Below, piece by piece: positions 32,186 through 43,229 of a stretch of 64,000 bases of DNA. The translations under genes were made by a program, and so were the position numbers. This DNA is from Zizania palustris. Taxonomy: Eukaryota; Streptophyta; Magnoliopsida; Poales; Poaceae. The stretch's first letter is position 1. Each line of letters opens with the position of its first letter. The notes under the pieces were generated by a model. The model made no database searches. It worked only from the letters and a program-made list of their open reading frames with translations, and was not told the DNA's origin. The DNA is taken from positions 17,575,116-17,639,115 of the forward strand of contig JAAALK010000082.1 of NCBI GenBank assembly GCA_019279435.1. Direction: 5' to 3'.

Positions 32186-33386
32186 CACTACTAGAAAACT
32201 CCCCCTGTAGCTACGCTAGAATTAGGGTGTAGACATGCTTTATTTCATCTCTATGTCAATATAGACACGCGTTCATAAAGCGTGTTAGAAGCGTCTTCGT
32301 ACGTACCGCGTCAGACCTTGTAGAGATGAATTATTTATGCGTTGCTATGAAAGAAAGAGACAATCTATAAACACATTATTTGCATATCTATAAAGTTAGA
32401 TACAATTTAGTAGACACATGTATAAAATGTCTGTAGTGGTGTAGTTATGTAGTATTGTGACATTTCATTCACGTTAATAAATGTAGATACAATTTATAGA
32501 TACATATACAAATCATGTCTAATAATATAGATGCGTTTTATAAGGACGCCTTATTGCGCAGTAATAAGTATAGAGACGAATTTGTAGAGCGCGGAACGTG
32601 ACGTGGCAGATGATGTGGCACGTGACGTGGCTAGCGATGAAAATGAATCGGATAGTTTCCGTCCGAATCTGAAAAAATCTTATCCGGATATCTGAAATCA
32701 ACATGGTTATCTATAGAAAACAACCATAAAATAAATCATTACTTAATATGTGTATCAAACTTCAAACATAATTTTATTTCTTGACATAATACTAATGCAA
32801 AACGCATTAGATTTGTGCTGCAAAGGTGTGCCCCTTGCCCTGGTTTTATAGGCAGCCCACCACTCACACTACTTCAAACTAGCGAGGTGGGACTAAAGAC
32901 TGAGGCGCGATTACAAACAATTGTTTGATATGCTTTAAAATGTGTCAAGAGGATAATGACACTTCAAAGCATGTTTATGTCCGTGTCATTTTCTATTGAT
33001 GGTTATTTGATACGATTTACGACTAATCTACATGCTATTCGCGGAATGACAACATGTTAAACTTTGTATCAATTAAATACACTTTTCTAATCAAGTTAGA
33101 AAGCATCTATACCTAGCTATAAACAAATGTTTGATACACTTTACAACATCTCTGTGTGATAATGACGCTTTAAATCGTGTCTATCGTCGTGTCATTTTGA
33201 GATGACTTCAATAGCGTGTCAAAAAATGTCTTCGTATGATTCGTAACAGTATAAGCATGTCTATTATCGTAACAATCTGACATGCTTTCAAAATCGTGTC
33301 AATAAGCATCTTTATATGTGGTTGTAGAGATGCTTTTACATGGTGTTACTACTATGGCGTAGCTACAGGGGGGTTTTCTAGTAGTG
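32186..33386. mobile_element. Non-autonomous CACTA (En/Spm-type) element, 1201 bp
   Basis: It begins CACTACTAGAAAACTCCCCC and ends with the inverse of CACTACTAGAAAACCCCCC. The inverted match extends through CTGTAGCTACG on both sides, about 30 bp. A 3-bp target duplication GCC flanks it (32183-32185 and 33387-33389), as CACTA elements make. The interior is AT-rich, with many short repeats around cgtgtca and atgctttac near both ends (subterminal repeats) and no coding frame. It needs a transposase from elsewhere. It ends 1.29 kb before the bHLH start codon. Confidence 0.93.
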
Positions 33387-33595
33387 GCCCCACTAGCCCG
33401 ACTAGCCACCTCGCCCTGTGCCGTTGCCCCTGCCACATCACGTCTTGCCACGCCATGCCCCTGTGCCGCACTGTGCCACGCCGTGACGTTCTCCATCTCG
33501 TGCTGGCTCCACTCGGTGCCCCACCTCGTCTTGCCACGCCGTAGCATCGCCGCGCCGCGTCACGCTCGCCAGGTGTTCTATTTTTTAATTTCAGT
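33387..33595. other. GC-rich low-complexity stretch
   Basis: Repeated gccacgcc and gccgc words, open in several frames on both strands only because it is GC-rich. No start context, domain or homology that I recognise. It was adjacent to 32185 before the CACTA insertion. Confidence 0.45.
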
Positions 33596-33840
33596 TTTTC
33601 TATTTGTCGAGTGCCAAATTTTGGCACTCAGCAAACCCATAATCGTGTTCGTTTGCGCACCGTGAAGTTACTTGTGTTCACCAAGTGTCATGTATGGCTC
33701 TCGACGAAGGATTCGCCGAGTGCCCGACAAAAACACTCGGCGACAAACATCTATCCGTCAAGGACGGCGTTAGCAGAGTGTTGTTTGCCGAGTGTAAATA
33801 AGGCTTTGTCGAGTACCTGCAGTACTCAGCAAATTAAATA
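33596..33840. repeat. CACTA-like subterminal repeat fragment
   Basis: Several copies of gccgagtg/cactcggc-type words in both orientations (gtcgagtgccaaattttggcactcag, cgccgagtgcccgac, gccgagtgtaaa). Clusters of this motif are a hallmark of the ends of some grass CACTA elements. No complete ends or duplication found, so probably a fragment. Confidence 0.5.
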
Positions 33841-33937
33841 TATGCCACGCAATTAAGTAGCAACGTTTGTTGAAACATGCTACTTAGAGTACTATTGCAA
33901 TGTTGCATTATTCTAATTACTACTTCCTTCCTTAGGT

Positions 33938-34172
33938 AATATTATATACTCACTCCGTTTATAATATTATAAGTTGTTTAACGTCAAATTTATTTAACTT
34001 TAATTATTTTTATAGAAAAATAAATCAATATTTATAATATCAAATTAGTTTAATTACATTTACTATTAATATTGTATTTATTTGATATTATAGAAGCTAA
34101 TATATTTATATTTAAACTCGATAAAATTAAAATAATTAGAGAAGTTTGACTTAAAAAAAACTAAATTATTTA
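33938..34172. repeat. Stowaway-like MITE, truncated
   Basis: AT-rich. It starts with ctcactccgtttataatattataag, close to the ctccctccgt ends of grass Stowaway elements, and includes gtttgacttaaaaaaaac near its right side. The right end is missing, cut by the next element at about 34173. Confidence 0.5.
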
Positions 34173-34372
34173 GGTCCTGTTTGGATCCCATGAACTAATT
34201 TTTAGTTTTAGTTCATCCAAATAGTCTGACTAATTACTAAACTAATTGTTAGTTGGGGAGCTAACAGAGAGCCCTTTATTTTTTCAGGTATTAGTCCAAA
34301 AATTTCAAACAGACTAATAATTAGTTATAGCTACTAATTAGTTTTAGTTTATCCAAACTTGGCTTTTGATTT
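34173..34372. repeat. hAT-like MITE
   Basis: About 200 bp with imperfect inverted ends around gtcctgtttggatcc on the left and atccaaacttggc on the right. Inside are many copies of ttagtttta/actaatta. The cctgtttggat ends resemble a common group of small grass hAT elements. It lies about 300 bp before the bHLH start codon. Confidence 0.5.
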
Positions 34373-34499
34373 AAAATGGAGGGTACAACTTACAAGACTT
34401 GCTCCAGCGTACAACCATAACACCTGAATGGTTGAATTGAAATGACCTCATTATGGGCAAGGATTGATCGAGATTGTTCCCTCTGGGTCCCTCCCTGTC

Positions 34500-34507
34500 T
34501 ATAAATT
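34500..34507 (+). promoter_or_regulatory. TATA box of the bHLH gene
   Basis: TATAAATT in the context ctgtcTATAAATTctc. It lies 172 bases before the first ATG, leaving room for a leader of about 145 bases. No other ATG lies between it and 34679. Confidence 0.6.
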
Positions 34508-34678
34508 CTCAGGTTGCTTCCACAATCCCCAATCCCCATTACTGCTCATCATTCGATTCTTGGCTTCCATCCACTGCCAAAAGTTAGAGCTAGGCTTGGA
34601 GTTGGAGCTAGCTAGTTAGCTTGCTTGATCGTCTTCATCGCAGTCTGGCAAGGAGTCAAGGAAATCTAGCTAGCTGGC

Positions 34679-36078
34679 ATGGAGCTAATGGGTGACGACG
34701 AGTCGTTGTTCCTGGAGGAGCTCATGGCGCTGCGGACGGAGACGGCGCCGGCAGATCTGTGGCACGCCGCGTACCCGACGAGCATGACGTCGTGTGACGG
34801 CGTAATGCTCAGTGACCTCCTGGTCAGCGGCGGCGACATGGGAAGCATGAGAGCGTCGCCGCCGTTCCAACTGCCCGTGCCCCCTTTAGTTCCGTCTCTT
34901 CTTCCTCCTCCTGCTGCCGCTCTGGACGAGGAAATCAGCTTTGAGTTCGACTGCCTGGGCGAAGTCTGCAACGCGTACAAGAGCCGCGCTGTACGTGCTA
35001 ATGCCATTCAGCTGGCCATGGATCCGGTCGGCGAAGCTGCGGCTTCTGCGATGGCGGAGAAGGGAGGCGAGGCGCGACGCGGTGGGGTTCGTGCTGGCCA
35101 TGAGCCGTCCGCGTTCTTGTTTGGAGGTGCCAGCGAGCGCGGCGCGGCACGCTCGGAGATGATGACGACGACCAGCGTCCAGCCAAGGAGCTCATGCAGA
35201 CCGCAGTTCGGCCAGGCGCCGTCCAAAAACCTCATGGCGGAGAGGCGGCGACGGAAGCGCCTCAACGACCGCCTCACCATGCTCCGCTCCGTCGTGCCCA
35301 GGATCAGCAAGGTCACACACGCCACATCGATCGATCCCAAGTTATTGATATTTTTCCCTAAATATTATGATGAAACGCCATGCATGCAGATGGACAGGAC
35401 CTCGATTCTTGGGGACACCATCGGCTACGTGAAGGAGCTGATGGATAGGATTAAGATCCTCCAGGACGAGGCAACCGGCTTATCCTCGCCAGCGGATCTC
35501 TCCATGCTGAACACCCTCAAGCCTCCGTCGTCGTTCAGCTCTGGCGGTGAGGTGCTTGTCAGGAATTCGACTAGGGTAGGCATCGCCATTAGAGCTAGCG
35601 CCATTATCAGATTAACTTCAATCGTTCTGTATCTGTTCTCTTAATTAATCATCTGACGCATGCATTCATGAATCGTCATGGACAGTTCGACGTGGAGAGG
35701 AGGGAGAACGGCAGCACGAGGATCGACATGGCCTGCGCGGCGATACCCGGGCTACTGCCGTCGACGCTGAACGCGCTGGAGGAGCTGGGCGTGGAGATCG
35801 AGCAGTGCGTGGTGAGCTGCTTCGATGACTTCGCAATGCAGGCCGCCTCCTGCCTGCAGGTAACACATACCATCATATATACCAATCCAAGAACTTCGTT
35901 TCAACTTTTTTTTGTTTAATTTTCTGTTTAAATTTCTGTGGATCGATTAGACTGTGTGTTGATGAATTCATGCATCCGTTTTAAATAGGACGACGTCGAG
36001 AAGAGGGATTTGATAAGCTGTGAAGAGATAAAGCAGACATTGTTCAGGAGTGCAGGCTATCGAGGATGTCTTCTATAA
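34679..36078 (+). CDS. bHLH transcription factor, ICE/bHLH93-type (subfamily IIIb)
   Basis: The only host gene I support. Four exons by GT-AG sites: 34679-35311, 35390-35575, 35686-35859, 35989-36078. All junctions are phase 0 and the model encodes 360 residues with TAA at 36076-36078. The basic region and helix 1 (about 182-211) read SKNLMAERRRRKRLNDRLTM. Helix 2 (MDRTSILGDTIGYVKELMDR) starts exactly at exon 2. The basic region keeps the Glu and Arg residues that contact an E-box (CANNTG) but has Asn for the usual His, as in the ICE1/bHLH93 group. The C-terminus (about 280-350), with LNALEELGVEIEQCVVSCFD, has the ACT-like fold of this subfamily. In Arabidopsis relatives (bHLH93, bHLH61, ICE1/SCRM) act in flowering, stomata and cold response. 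Which role applies here is not known. I see no damage. The second half of exon 1 is Ala/Gly rich and poorly conserved. Confidence 0.93.
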
Positions 36079-36950
36079 ACCGCGCGCCCTCATTAGATCA
36101 AAAACTTCAACCAAATAATATGTTCTTCCCGCTAGCTCTTTTAATCGTTGTGGCTATCAATTGTCATCTTGCAAGTGATGATCTGGTTAATTTCTTCTTG
36201 CATAAATTACTGGAACAGTGCCACAGTGGTGCCTCTCGATATTTTTTTTTTGCTGTTACTATTTCGCACTCTAAAATTTTTGTAATGCATGCCATGAACT
36301 CAACGTGCAATTTTTTTTATCATTTTCTGAGTGGGCCGGTTAGTTTGGAGTCTTCTCTAGACCAAATTCTAGATAGTCTATAATTCACAATATACCTTGT
36401 TTGAGCTGACAGTAGTGTGTTTGCATGCCATGGGCATAGATTTTTTTCATATTTCATTGCACTATCTAGGCAACCGAATCAGTCCAGCATCCATCACATG
36501 CAACAAATCCTATCACTTTGAAAATAGTTTTAACTTGTGATAAAATATAAAGGATTAAACCTGAATTCTGAACCAAGAATCCCAAAATGATTTCTGTATT
36601 CTCGAATGCGTAAGCATGTAAAAAAGGCAAAAAGATTGGAACAGAAAAGGTAAAAGTTGTGGGCCAGATGTCCGCGGCCCAACGCATCGACACAGACGAC
36701 AGCACATCCAAAACGATGACTGCCTTTGCATGGGCCTAAACGTGCCTGATTTGACCGAGAATTTGAGATCGACATCGCCGATGTCCGGTTGAGCAAAAAA
36801 ATATGTATTGGGGAGGACCTCACAACCCTCAAGTGGCACCTTCGCATTTTTAACCTCACCGTCATCAATATCAAAGTACCATCTAGAGATCTGCTTAACT
36901 CCAGTCCGGATCCTATAATCTTAGAAAAGTTCTGAGCGTACCAATCAGTT
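36079..36950. other. 3' flank of the bHLH gene, no gene seen
   Basis: Holds the 3' UTR and terminator of the bHLH gene, which I cannot delimit. Minus-strand ORFs at 36466-36874 overlap each other in three frames and show no domain. A run of ttttttttt at 36243 and plain AT-rich sequence are all I see. Confidence 0.4.
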
Positions 36951-37812
36951 TGACCCTAGAACTGATAAGAGAAAATAGAAAATATTAGTAGCAACGTCGA
37001 TTAGCTATCGAGCCGATGACTGTGGTGATAAAAAATAACCGCAAAAACCGACACTCATTGGCTAATGAGCCGATAGCAAAGCCAGACCATCGGGATCAGC
37101 TATGCCATCGGTCGAATACATATAGCACGCCATCAGGCTGATGGACATGCGGACATCGCCTCGTGCACAAAGGACGATGAATAACCCCCGATGCCGATGA
37201 ATTATAACGTGGAATTATAGATAACCTATCAGCTTGTACTTCGATAGAAACTAAATATAGCATACTAGAGAATGCATCCATACTATCAAACTACCATAAC
37301 AACAAGATTGAATTTAACCAAGATAATCACTAAATCACAATTAATTAACAATACTTTAACACATCGAGCATGCTTTATTCAGATGAATGGTGCACAACAT
37401 AAGTTAGATATAATAGATCAAGATGTCAAACTCAACTGATGAAGCCTTGAACCACGATACCTAACTCACATCAATCTAAGAGATCGTAACGATGTAGCCA
37501 TAGACCTAGAAAATACACGAAGATAGATCGACGATTGTACCAATCGAACCAGTACTCCAAGAGATCAAAACGATGCAGCCTCGAAGGACACCGATCGACT
37601 GATACAATCGTCAGGGTGGTGGGACTCACCTCTTCACCTGAGATCGAAGCGATGCAGTCTAGCTCCGAGTGCCAAGTCCCATCGGGATTAACCTTGGAAA
37701 CCAAGGGTGGCGATGCGCCGAGAGTAGTTTTTGGTTGTGTTTTTCTGATTTTTTTCTAACCTAGAAAGTACATATTTATAGTCCAAAGACTTGCTGCCCG
37801 TTACGTTGTGGA
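36951..37812 (-). repeat. Unassigned LTR-like segment
   Basis: Repeated gatcgacg/cgatgcagcc/ccgatg words and, on the minus strand, a TATAAATA-type box in gacTATAAATAtgt (about 37770-37783). This looks like LTR promoter sequence from an unidentified gypsy-type family. Short minus-strand ORFs (37096-37281, 37471-37704) show no domain. It is cut by copia gag sequence at about 37813. Confidence 0.35.
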
Positions 37813-38775
37813 AAGGTTTTTTATCTCTCTTGTGGTGTGTGTGGTCACTCCCATCTCTTTTCTTTAGCTTGGGGCAGTCTGCCTTAATAGAAGAAGTATT
37901 ACCGCACTCAAAACACCCACAAGAACCTCCTCTCCTCTGATCCTGTCTATCATTATAGAACCGAGTAAACTTCTTGAGAATGAGAGCAAGCTCCTCATCA
38001 TCCAAGGTGTCCACCTGCGCTTTTGTGACAGAGACCAGAGAGGACAAAGCAAAACCACTCAAAAAACAGAAGAACTAGAAGAATTAGCTCCAGATGATGT
38101 GCCACTTCTAGAACGAGAAACTAGTTCCATGGAAAAAGGCAAGGAATTCCCATGTCCTAGACGAGATGCATTGGCAATCTCAATGGACTTGAGCTTACTG
38201 AAGAATTCATCACAAATCAACATGTTGTAACTTGCCGACTCCTCAATACTAGAGATCTTTATCTCCCATATGCTACGATCGAGAGCATAGAGAAGTCTGA
38301 TCACTCTGTCATGGTCAGAGTAAGCTAAAGTCCCAGTGGAACGCAAGTTGCTAACAATACAGTCAAAGCGCACAAACATTGTATCTACTGATTCACCAGG
38401 GCCTTGCATAAATAATTGATTTTCTTGATTATATGTGCTTTGACACCTGGCCTTGATCTGGGTAGAGCCCTCATAGAAAACAACTCGAATGAACTAAATC
38501 TCACAAGTAGTACATAGGTGCTAGACCCTATCAAATTCATTCCGACTCAGACTAGTGAACAGTATATTCCTAACTTTGCTGTTGTAATCATACTGCTCTT
38601 TATCAGTCTGAGTGGTGCGAGTATCAGGGATCACATATTAGAAATCAACAATATCTCAAATTGCACTTCCTTGGCTTTTAACATAAGCCTCCATGTGCAC
38701 CTTCTAATAAGCAAAATCACGCCCATCAAACAAAGAAATCTTGCTCTGTCTATCTATGTCATCTACGGATCACAA
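37813..38775 (-). pseudogene. Copia gag remnant (SIRE/Opie type)
   Basis: Minus strand. Translating across frames gives the same gag as at 51913 and 60682: DGRDFAYQKVHMEAY near 38720, QGPGESVDTMFVRFDCIVSN near 38400, YALDRSIWEIKISSIEES, then CFECGNTSSIKADC (zinc knuckle, with His replaced by Ser) near 37890. Stops and shifts occur around 38410-38650 and at 38059. Everything after the knuckle is missing, so only the 5' third of gag-pol remains. Confidence 0.85.
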
Positions 38776-38806
38776 AACCGGTTAAGTTCAACTGATGATC
38801 TAACCG

Positions 38807-38818
38807 GCTTTCATACCA
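38807..38818 (-). other. Decayed primer binding site of the copia remnant
   Basis: On the minus strand TGGTATGAAAGC sits between the gag remnant and the LTR start at 38821. It differs from the initiator tRNA-Met site (TGGTATCAGAGC) at two positions. Confidence 0.65.
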
Positions 38819-38820
38819 AT

Positions 38821-39600
38821 TGTAGAACCAAAACATATGACTACAAGGGATGAATAGACGCCTCAATAAATTCTTTCGAATATGATGGCCTATTCCTTTA
38901 GCCCAACCTACAAAAATCACAAATTAAATGATACGTAAATCCGTTGTAATTAACCAAAGTATAACACTATCAGAAGCCTAAGTGATTCCACGCATACTGA
39001 GGAAATTTTAATTCAAATCACAAAGTAATCAACATAGGTAAACACAAACAAAGTACTCGCAACACTCGGTTGAAGAATGATGATCAAAATCACTGTAGAC
39101 GATGCATAGAAAAAATACCAGAAAATTAGTCAAGCCGAAATTAAAAAGAACCACATCCTGCTATAGAAGCAATCAATGCACAGGAAATCATACAGAAATC
39201 ATGACAACAATGTTTCGAAAATTCTCATTCGGCTACAGCAACAGTGCGGCAGACTTCAGTAAATAAACCTGGCAGATGGGACACACACTACAAATACATG
39301 CTTGTGTGGCGCATATGGCTTAAACACGAGTAGATCAGAGATAATATTTCAACAGGAAAAATGAAACCGCTGACCTGAGATTAATTGTATGCACATAGTT
39401 ACTTGGAAGCAAAATAAACCATACAATCCTCATGCATAAGACCACAAATGCATGCAGTGCAGAGTCCTTGAGCTAATCGAAAAAGCAAACCAAGACAATA
39501 TACCGACGAAAATCCTAGATTGAAAATGTAAAAAGCTGAAGGCTATTAAATAATCCAGGTGCACACTTCTACTGAGCAGGTACTCCCTCGGGCTGCAGGA
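38821..39600 (-). repeat. 5' LTR of the copia remnant (right edge uncertain)
   Basis: Starts TGTAGAACCAAAACATATG next to the primer site. Its first 60 bases resemble the LTR at 55203 (ggatgaataga/ggtgaatagg, cgcctcaa, atgatggcctg/atgatggccta). AT-rich to about 39600, where the character changes. No partner LTR, so the far end is an estimate. Confidence 0.5.
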
Positions 39601-40232
39601 AACACTGGAGCCTTATGAACCTGTATCATATAATCTAGTTACCTCGGCTTTAATGTATGGATGTATTTCCACCTTGAATCGCCGAGGTGGCTATTTGAAG
39701 GGCCGATATCCCTGTTTTATCGGAAGTCGATGCTCTACGATCGACCGGTTCAAACATGGCATCTCATGATATTCCCATACAAAACAATATCGATATTCTC
39801 GTAATAATACAATTAACTCATTTTTTATTTTATTAGGGAGTTGAGCACTTACAAAAGTTGGCCTAGATCAGTCGCTAGTTATGATGTCTACCTCCTATAG
39901 TTCATCGGTTTTGATGAAGCCTTGATAGAGTTTACCTTCCATCTCGTTGATGATGTTTTTAAAGTGTGAGTCTGGGCTATTCATTGCTAATTGGCTTGAC
40001 TCCATCGCTTGACACCTCGAGAAAATCAACGTCCCAAGCTCTGCCTGATAGGCAGTCAATTCCTTCCATCTCCCACACGACAAATCGGCTACTGCCACAT
40101 TGACTGATTTGTCGGTGGGGATTATCTCCAATCTGGTCGCCGACCCACTATTCTAGGCTCTGATGCATTGTGGAAGGGATGCAACAATTAACATGGATCC
40201 AATCATGCCCCAACAATAAGCTATAGGATCTT
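39601..40232 (-). repeat. Unassigned retroelement-like segment with a short minus-strand ORF
   Basis: Contains a 78-residue minus-strand frame (39895-40131) with LSCGRWKELTAYQAELGTLI and LAMNSPDSHFKNIINEMEGK, ending KTDEL. It reads like part of a real, larger protein, but I do not recognise the family. The upstream part has cgatcgaccgg and ccgatat words like those at 36951-37735, so the two may be halves of one element split by the copia remnant. Confidence 0.35.
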
Positions 40233-43090
40233 TGTAACACCTCAAATTTTTAAAGGTAAAAATAAATTAATAAATATAACTTCTCTGGAAAAGAACTATT
40301 TTTGATTTTTAATAAAGCTGAAAATGTCCAAATAAATAAAAATCTAGAGAAATAATCATAATCTTGATCTGAGAAAATTACATTATGTTCTTGAGGCCAA
40401 GATGTATTTTTTAGAATTTTTACAAATTTTTAGAACGTTTGCAAGTAGCTCGTAATTTTTAAACTATTTTCAGCCATTATTTTTATTCAGAAATGAATTC
40501 TAAACAGTAGTGGGCCACACCCTCCCTTTCTCTCTCCATAGGTGGCCCAACCCATTCAACACCGCACCCGCTCACTGATAGATGGAACCCACCTGTCGGC
40601 GCCCTCTGTCTCACACCCAAGCCCCTGGCCCACCTGTCAGCCTTCTCCCCTCTCAGCGTGTGCGTCCTGGCCCACCTGTCGGCGCCGACCATTGCTCCCT
40701 CGCACCATGCCCACCACTGACGGTAGCATCGCCTTGTCAGATTCGTCTTCCCATCGTCGCTGTCTCCCCCAAGATCTTCGTCTGAATCCCTCGTTCTTAG
40801 ATCCGCCTCCGCAATGGGCCCCGTCGTGGATTAACGCCAGGGAATTATTCGCCATGATTTGGCGTACGTTTCCCCCTCAGATCCCATCACATTAAGCCCC
40901 ATAATGCCATAATCGTCCACATTAAACACCTCGCTGGAGCATTACTCCCCTCTCGTCTTTCATGGCACACGGCCCCCCTTCACTCCGACGCCCTATAAAA
41001 CCCCCTCTGCACCGCGCCGCGTTTGGGCCTCGCAATCCAGCCGCTGCTCACCGTCACCAGAGCCCATCCTCGTCACCGTTGACCACACCCCTGTGACCAC
41101 CGTCGTCTACCCAACCTCGGTCACGCCTCCGATCATGCCACCGACCGCCGGAGCTCCGTCCCCGTCGTTCACCTGAGAGTGTCCCACCGCCACCGCTCAT
41201 CGTCGGCCTCACTCCGTCAACCCCGAGCCCCAACTCCGGTATCATCGTGTCCGCCTTTGTACCCTAGTTCTGTTTTAGCATTCACATTGTACCCTAGGCC
41301 ACCGCCGTCGCCGCTAGCCTGCCGCCAACTCCCTGTCATCACCAGGGAATATAGCCGGCGCGGGTAAATACCCATGCCATGCCGGATTCCCTCTCGGCTG
41401 TTCGATCGGGCCTAGACGGACGCAATAAAACCCATGCGGGTTTGATCTAGGCTGTCCGTTCGATCGAAGCGGTACCGAGACATCCTAGCTGTCCAATTTC
41501 ACTTAAACCGCCCGCCTTAGCCACGTGCATCCGATCGTGATCCAACGTACATACGCGCTCCGGCTCACAGCACAGTGCGCTGGTTCACCATGAACTCGGT
41601 TCACCATGTACCAGAGACTGATTTAAAATTAAAATAAATTCCACAAATTGCTTTAAACTTCAAAAATTCATATCTTCTTCAAATTAACTCCAAATTTGGC
41701 CATTCAAATTCCAGAAAATTTATATTTTTATTCTCTACATGTTTAGCCAATAAAATTTATATGTTTATATTGTTTATTTTATTGTTTTTAATTATTTATT
41801 CTTCTCGTTTTGCATGCCTAGAAAAATACGACATCGTTGAGGAGCCTGAATATTTTCCCGAGGTTCCACCTTCACCAACCCTTTTTTGAGCATATTGGAC
41901 CCAATTTTAAATTAAATATCGCTGAAATCCATAGGTTATAAATGCATTAGTCAAATCAAAAGCCTTACAATATAATTATCTAGATCTCTCACTTTGATGT
42001 GCAAACTCAAGCCATGCTATTGAGCCTAAACTCCTTGTCACCATAATAGTAGTATTATTAGATAGTGTACAATGTATCGACACAATTGCTATAGGTTTAA
42101 AAATGAGTCGTAGATGTTTTGATTCTATTATATGATCCCCATGATTTCTCTCTCCTGGAAATATATTAGTTATGGAGTTGGTTTGGTATGTTAGCATGGT
42201 GGGTTCCAGGTTTCAAGCGAGGGCATTGGTTAGTCGCACCCGAGGCACTATAAGGACTGTTCTGTGGGATCTGCTGCAATACACTTCCGTACCAACCATA
42301 AGTCTAGTGGTTAAGTCTTAACTGGAGGTATGAGACGTTCCAACTTGAGACACTATGTGGAGAGGGGCAAGTAGCACCTGGGGGTGACTTGTACCATGTG
42401 GCACCAAAGGGGGCGCGACGTTGGTCCAGTGTGCTAGCGCGCCGGTGATACCTATATTGTGTGTCATTGGGTTGGAGCGTTTTATGCTAAAAGGTTTGGC
42501 ATGAGTTCCTATGACTTGGGTCATCTGAACACACTGCGGTGTGCAGGAATAAGTGCCTTGTGGGTGCAGTGGTATACCTCTGATCAGAGTCTAAATCTTT
42601 TCGAAAAGCCAAACCCACGGTCAAGGGCGGGTTGCGTGACATCCCACAGTTAGTTTATACTTGTGAAGTGTTGCATGATGATGTGACATATAAGGACTAT
42701 TGAGCGAGGAGTTCCATCAATACTCCTCGAGTTAGAAAGTGTTGCATTATTCATAATTTATTATTCTGAAAAAAATAAATTTGACTACATTAAGATATCG
42801 CAACATAAAAACGTACTTTTCCGCACTCTAAACCATTATCCCCTTTGCTATTATCCTGCATTATTATTGTATTCTCGGTGTCTTGTTGAGTAGTTATGTA
42901 CTCATACTCGTTGAAAAACCCCTTCAAAGGCTTCGTTTTACGATGAGGATGGTCTGGAGTAGTGACCTAGTCAAGGACGCGACCCCTTCAGAGGCTTTGT
43001 TTTACGTTGTCGTGTGATGAACATCTTGGTATTCTCGATTTTCCTTGGAAATTCGATAAAGTCCTGAATTTATTAATTCTGGGTGTCACA
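40233..43090 (+). repeat. Tekay-2 5' LTR
   Basis: 2858 bp, TGTAACACCTC to GTGTCACA. It has a GC-rich middle (about 40540-41600) and an AT-rich end. The part from 41600 on is recognisably the reverse complement of the Tekay-1 LTR (for example the gagggtcc/ggttcaccatg block and the cgggttgcgtgacatccc block near 42630). Reading frames at 40542-41367 are composition artefacts. Confidence 0.88.
40994..41000 (+). promoter_or_regulatory. LTR TATA box of Tekay-2
   Basis: TATAAAA in the context cgccctataaaaccccc. It corresponds in place to TATTTAAACCCC in Tekay-1. Transcription would run rightwards, away from the bHLH gene. Confidence 0.65.
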
Positions 43091-43093
43091 AGA

Positions 43094-43105
43094 TGGTATC
43101 AGAGC
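43094..43105 (+). other. Primer binding site of Tekay-2 (initiator tRNA-Met)
   Basis: TGGTATCAGAGC three bases after the LTR end CA, with the same AGA spacer as in Tekay-1. Confidence 0.9.
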
Positions 43106-43229
43106 CGACTTGACTATAGTAAGCCAAACAGACCCACCCAATACTTAGCTTTACAAAAATCTATTTCATAAAAATCTACTTCATATTTTTCTTCTCTTCC
43201 TTACTCTTAAAACTTTGTCTTCTTTGTAG

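Noticed and set aside
33296..33665. ORFs across the end of the CACTA element
   Set aside because: They cross the transposon border and run into low-complexity GC-rich DNA.
34941..35340. Alternative-frame ORFs over bHLH exon 1
   Set aside because: Shadows of the GC-rich exon. Only the 34679 frame gives the bHLH motif and fits the splice sites.
35312..35389. Reading through the first bHLH intron as coding
   Set aside because: The insert (VTHATSIDPK...) interrupts the loop of the bHLH domain at the usual intron position. GT and AG are present, and splicing restores the conserved order.
36466..36874. Three overlapping minus-strand ORFs downstream of the bHLH gene
   Set aside because: Three frames of the same stretch, none with a domain or a splice structure. 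Chance is more likely.
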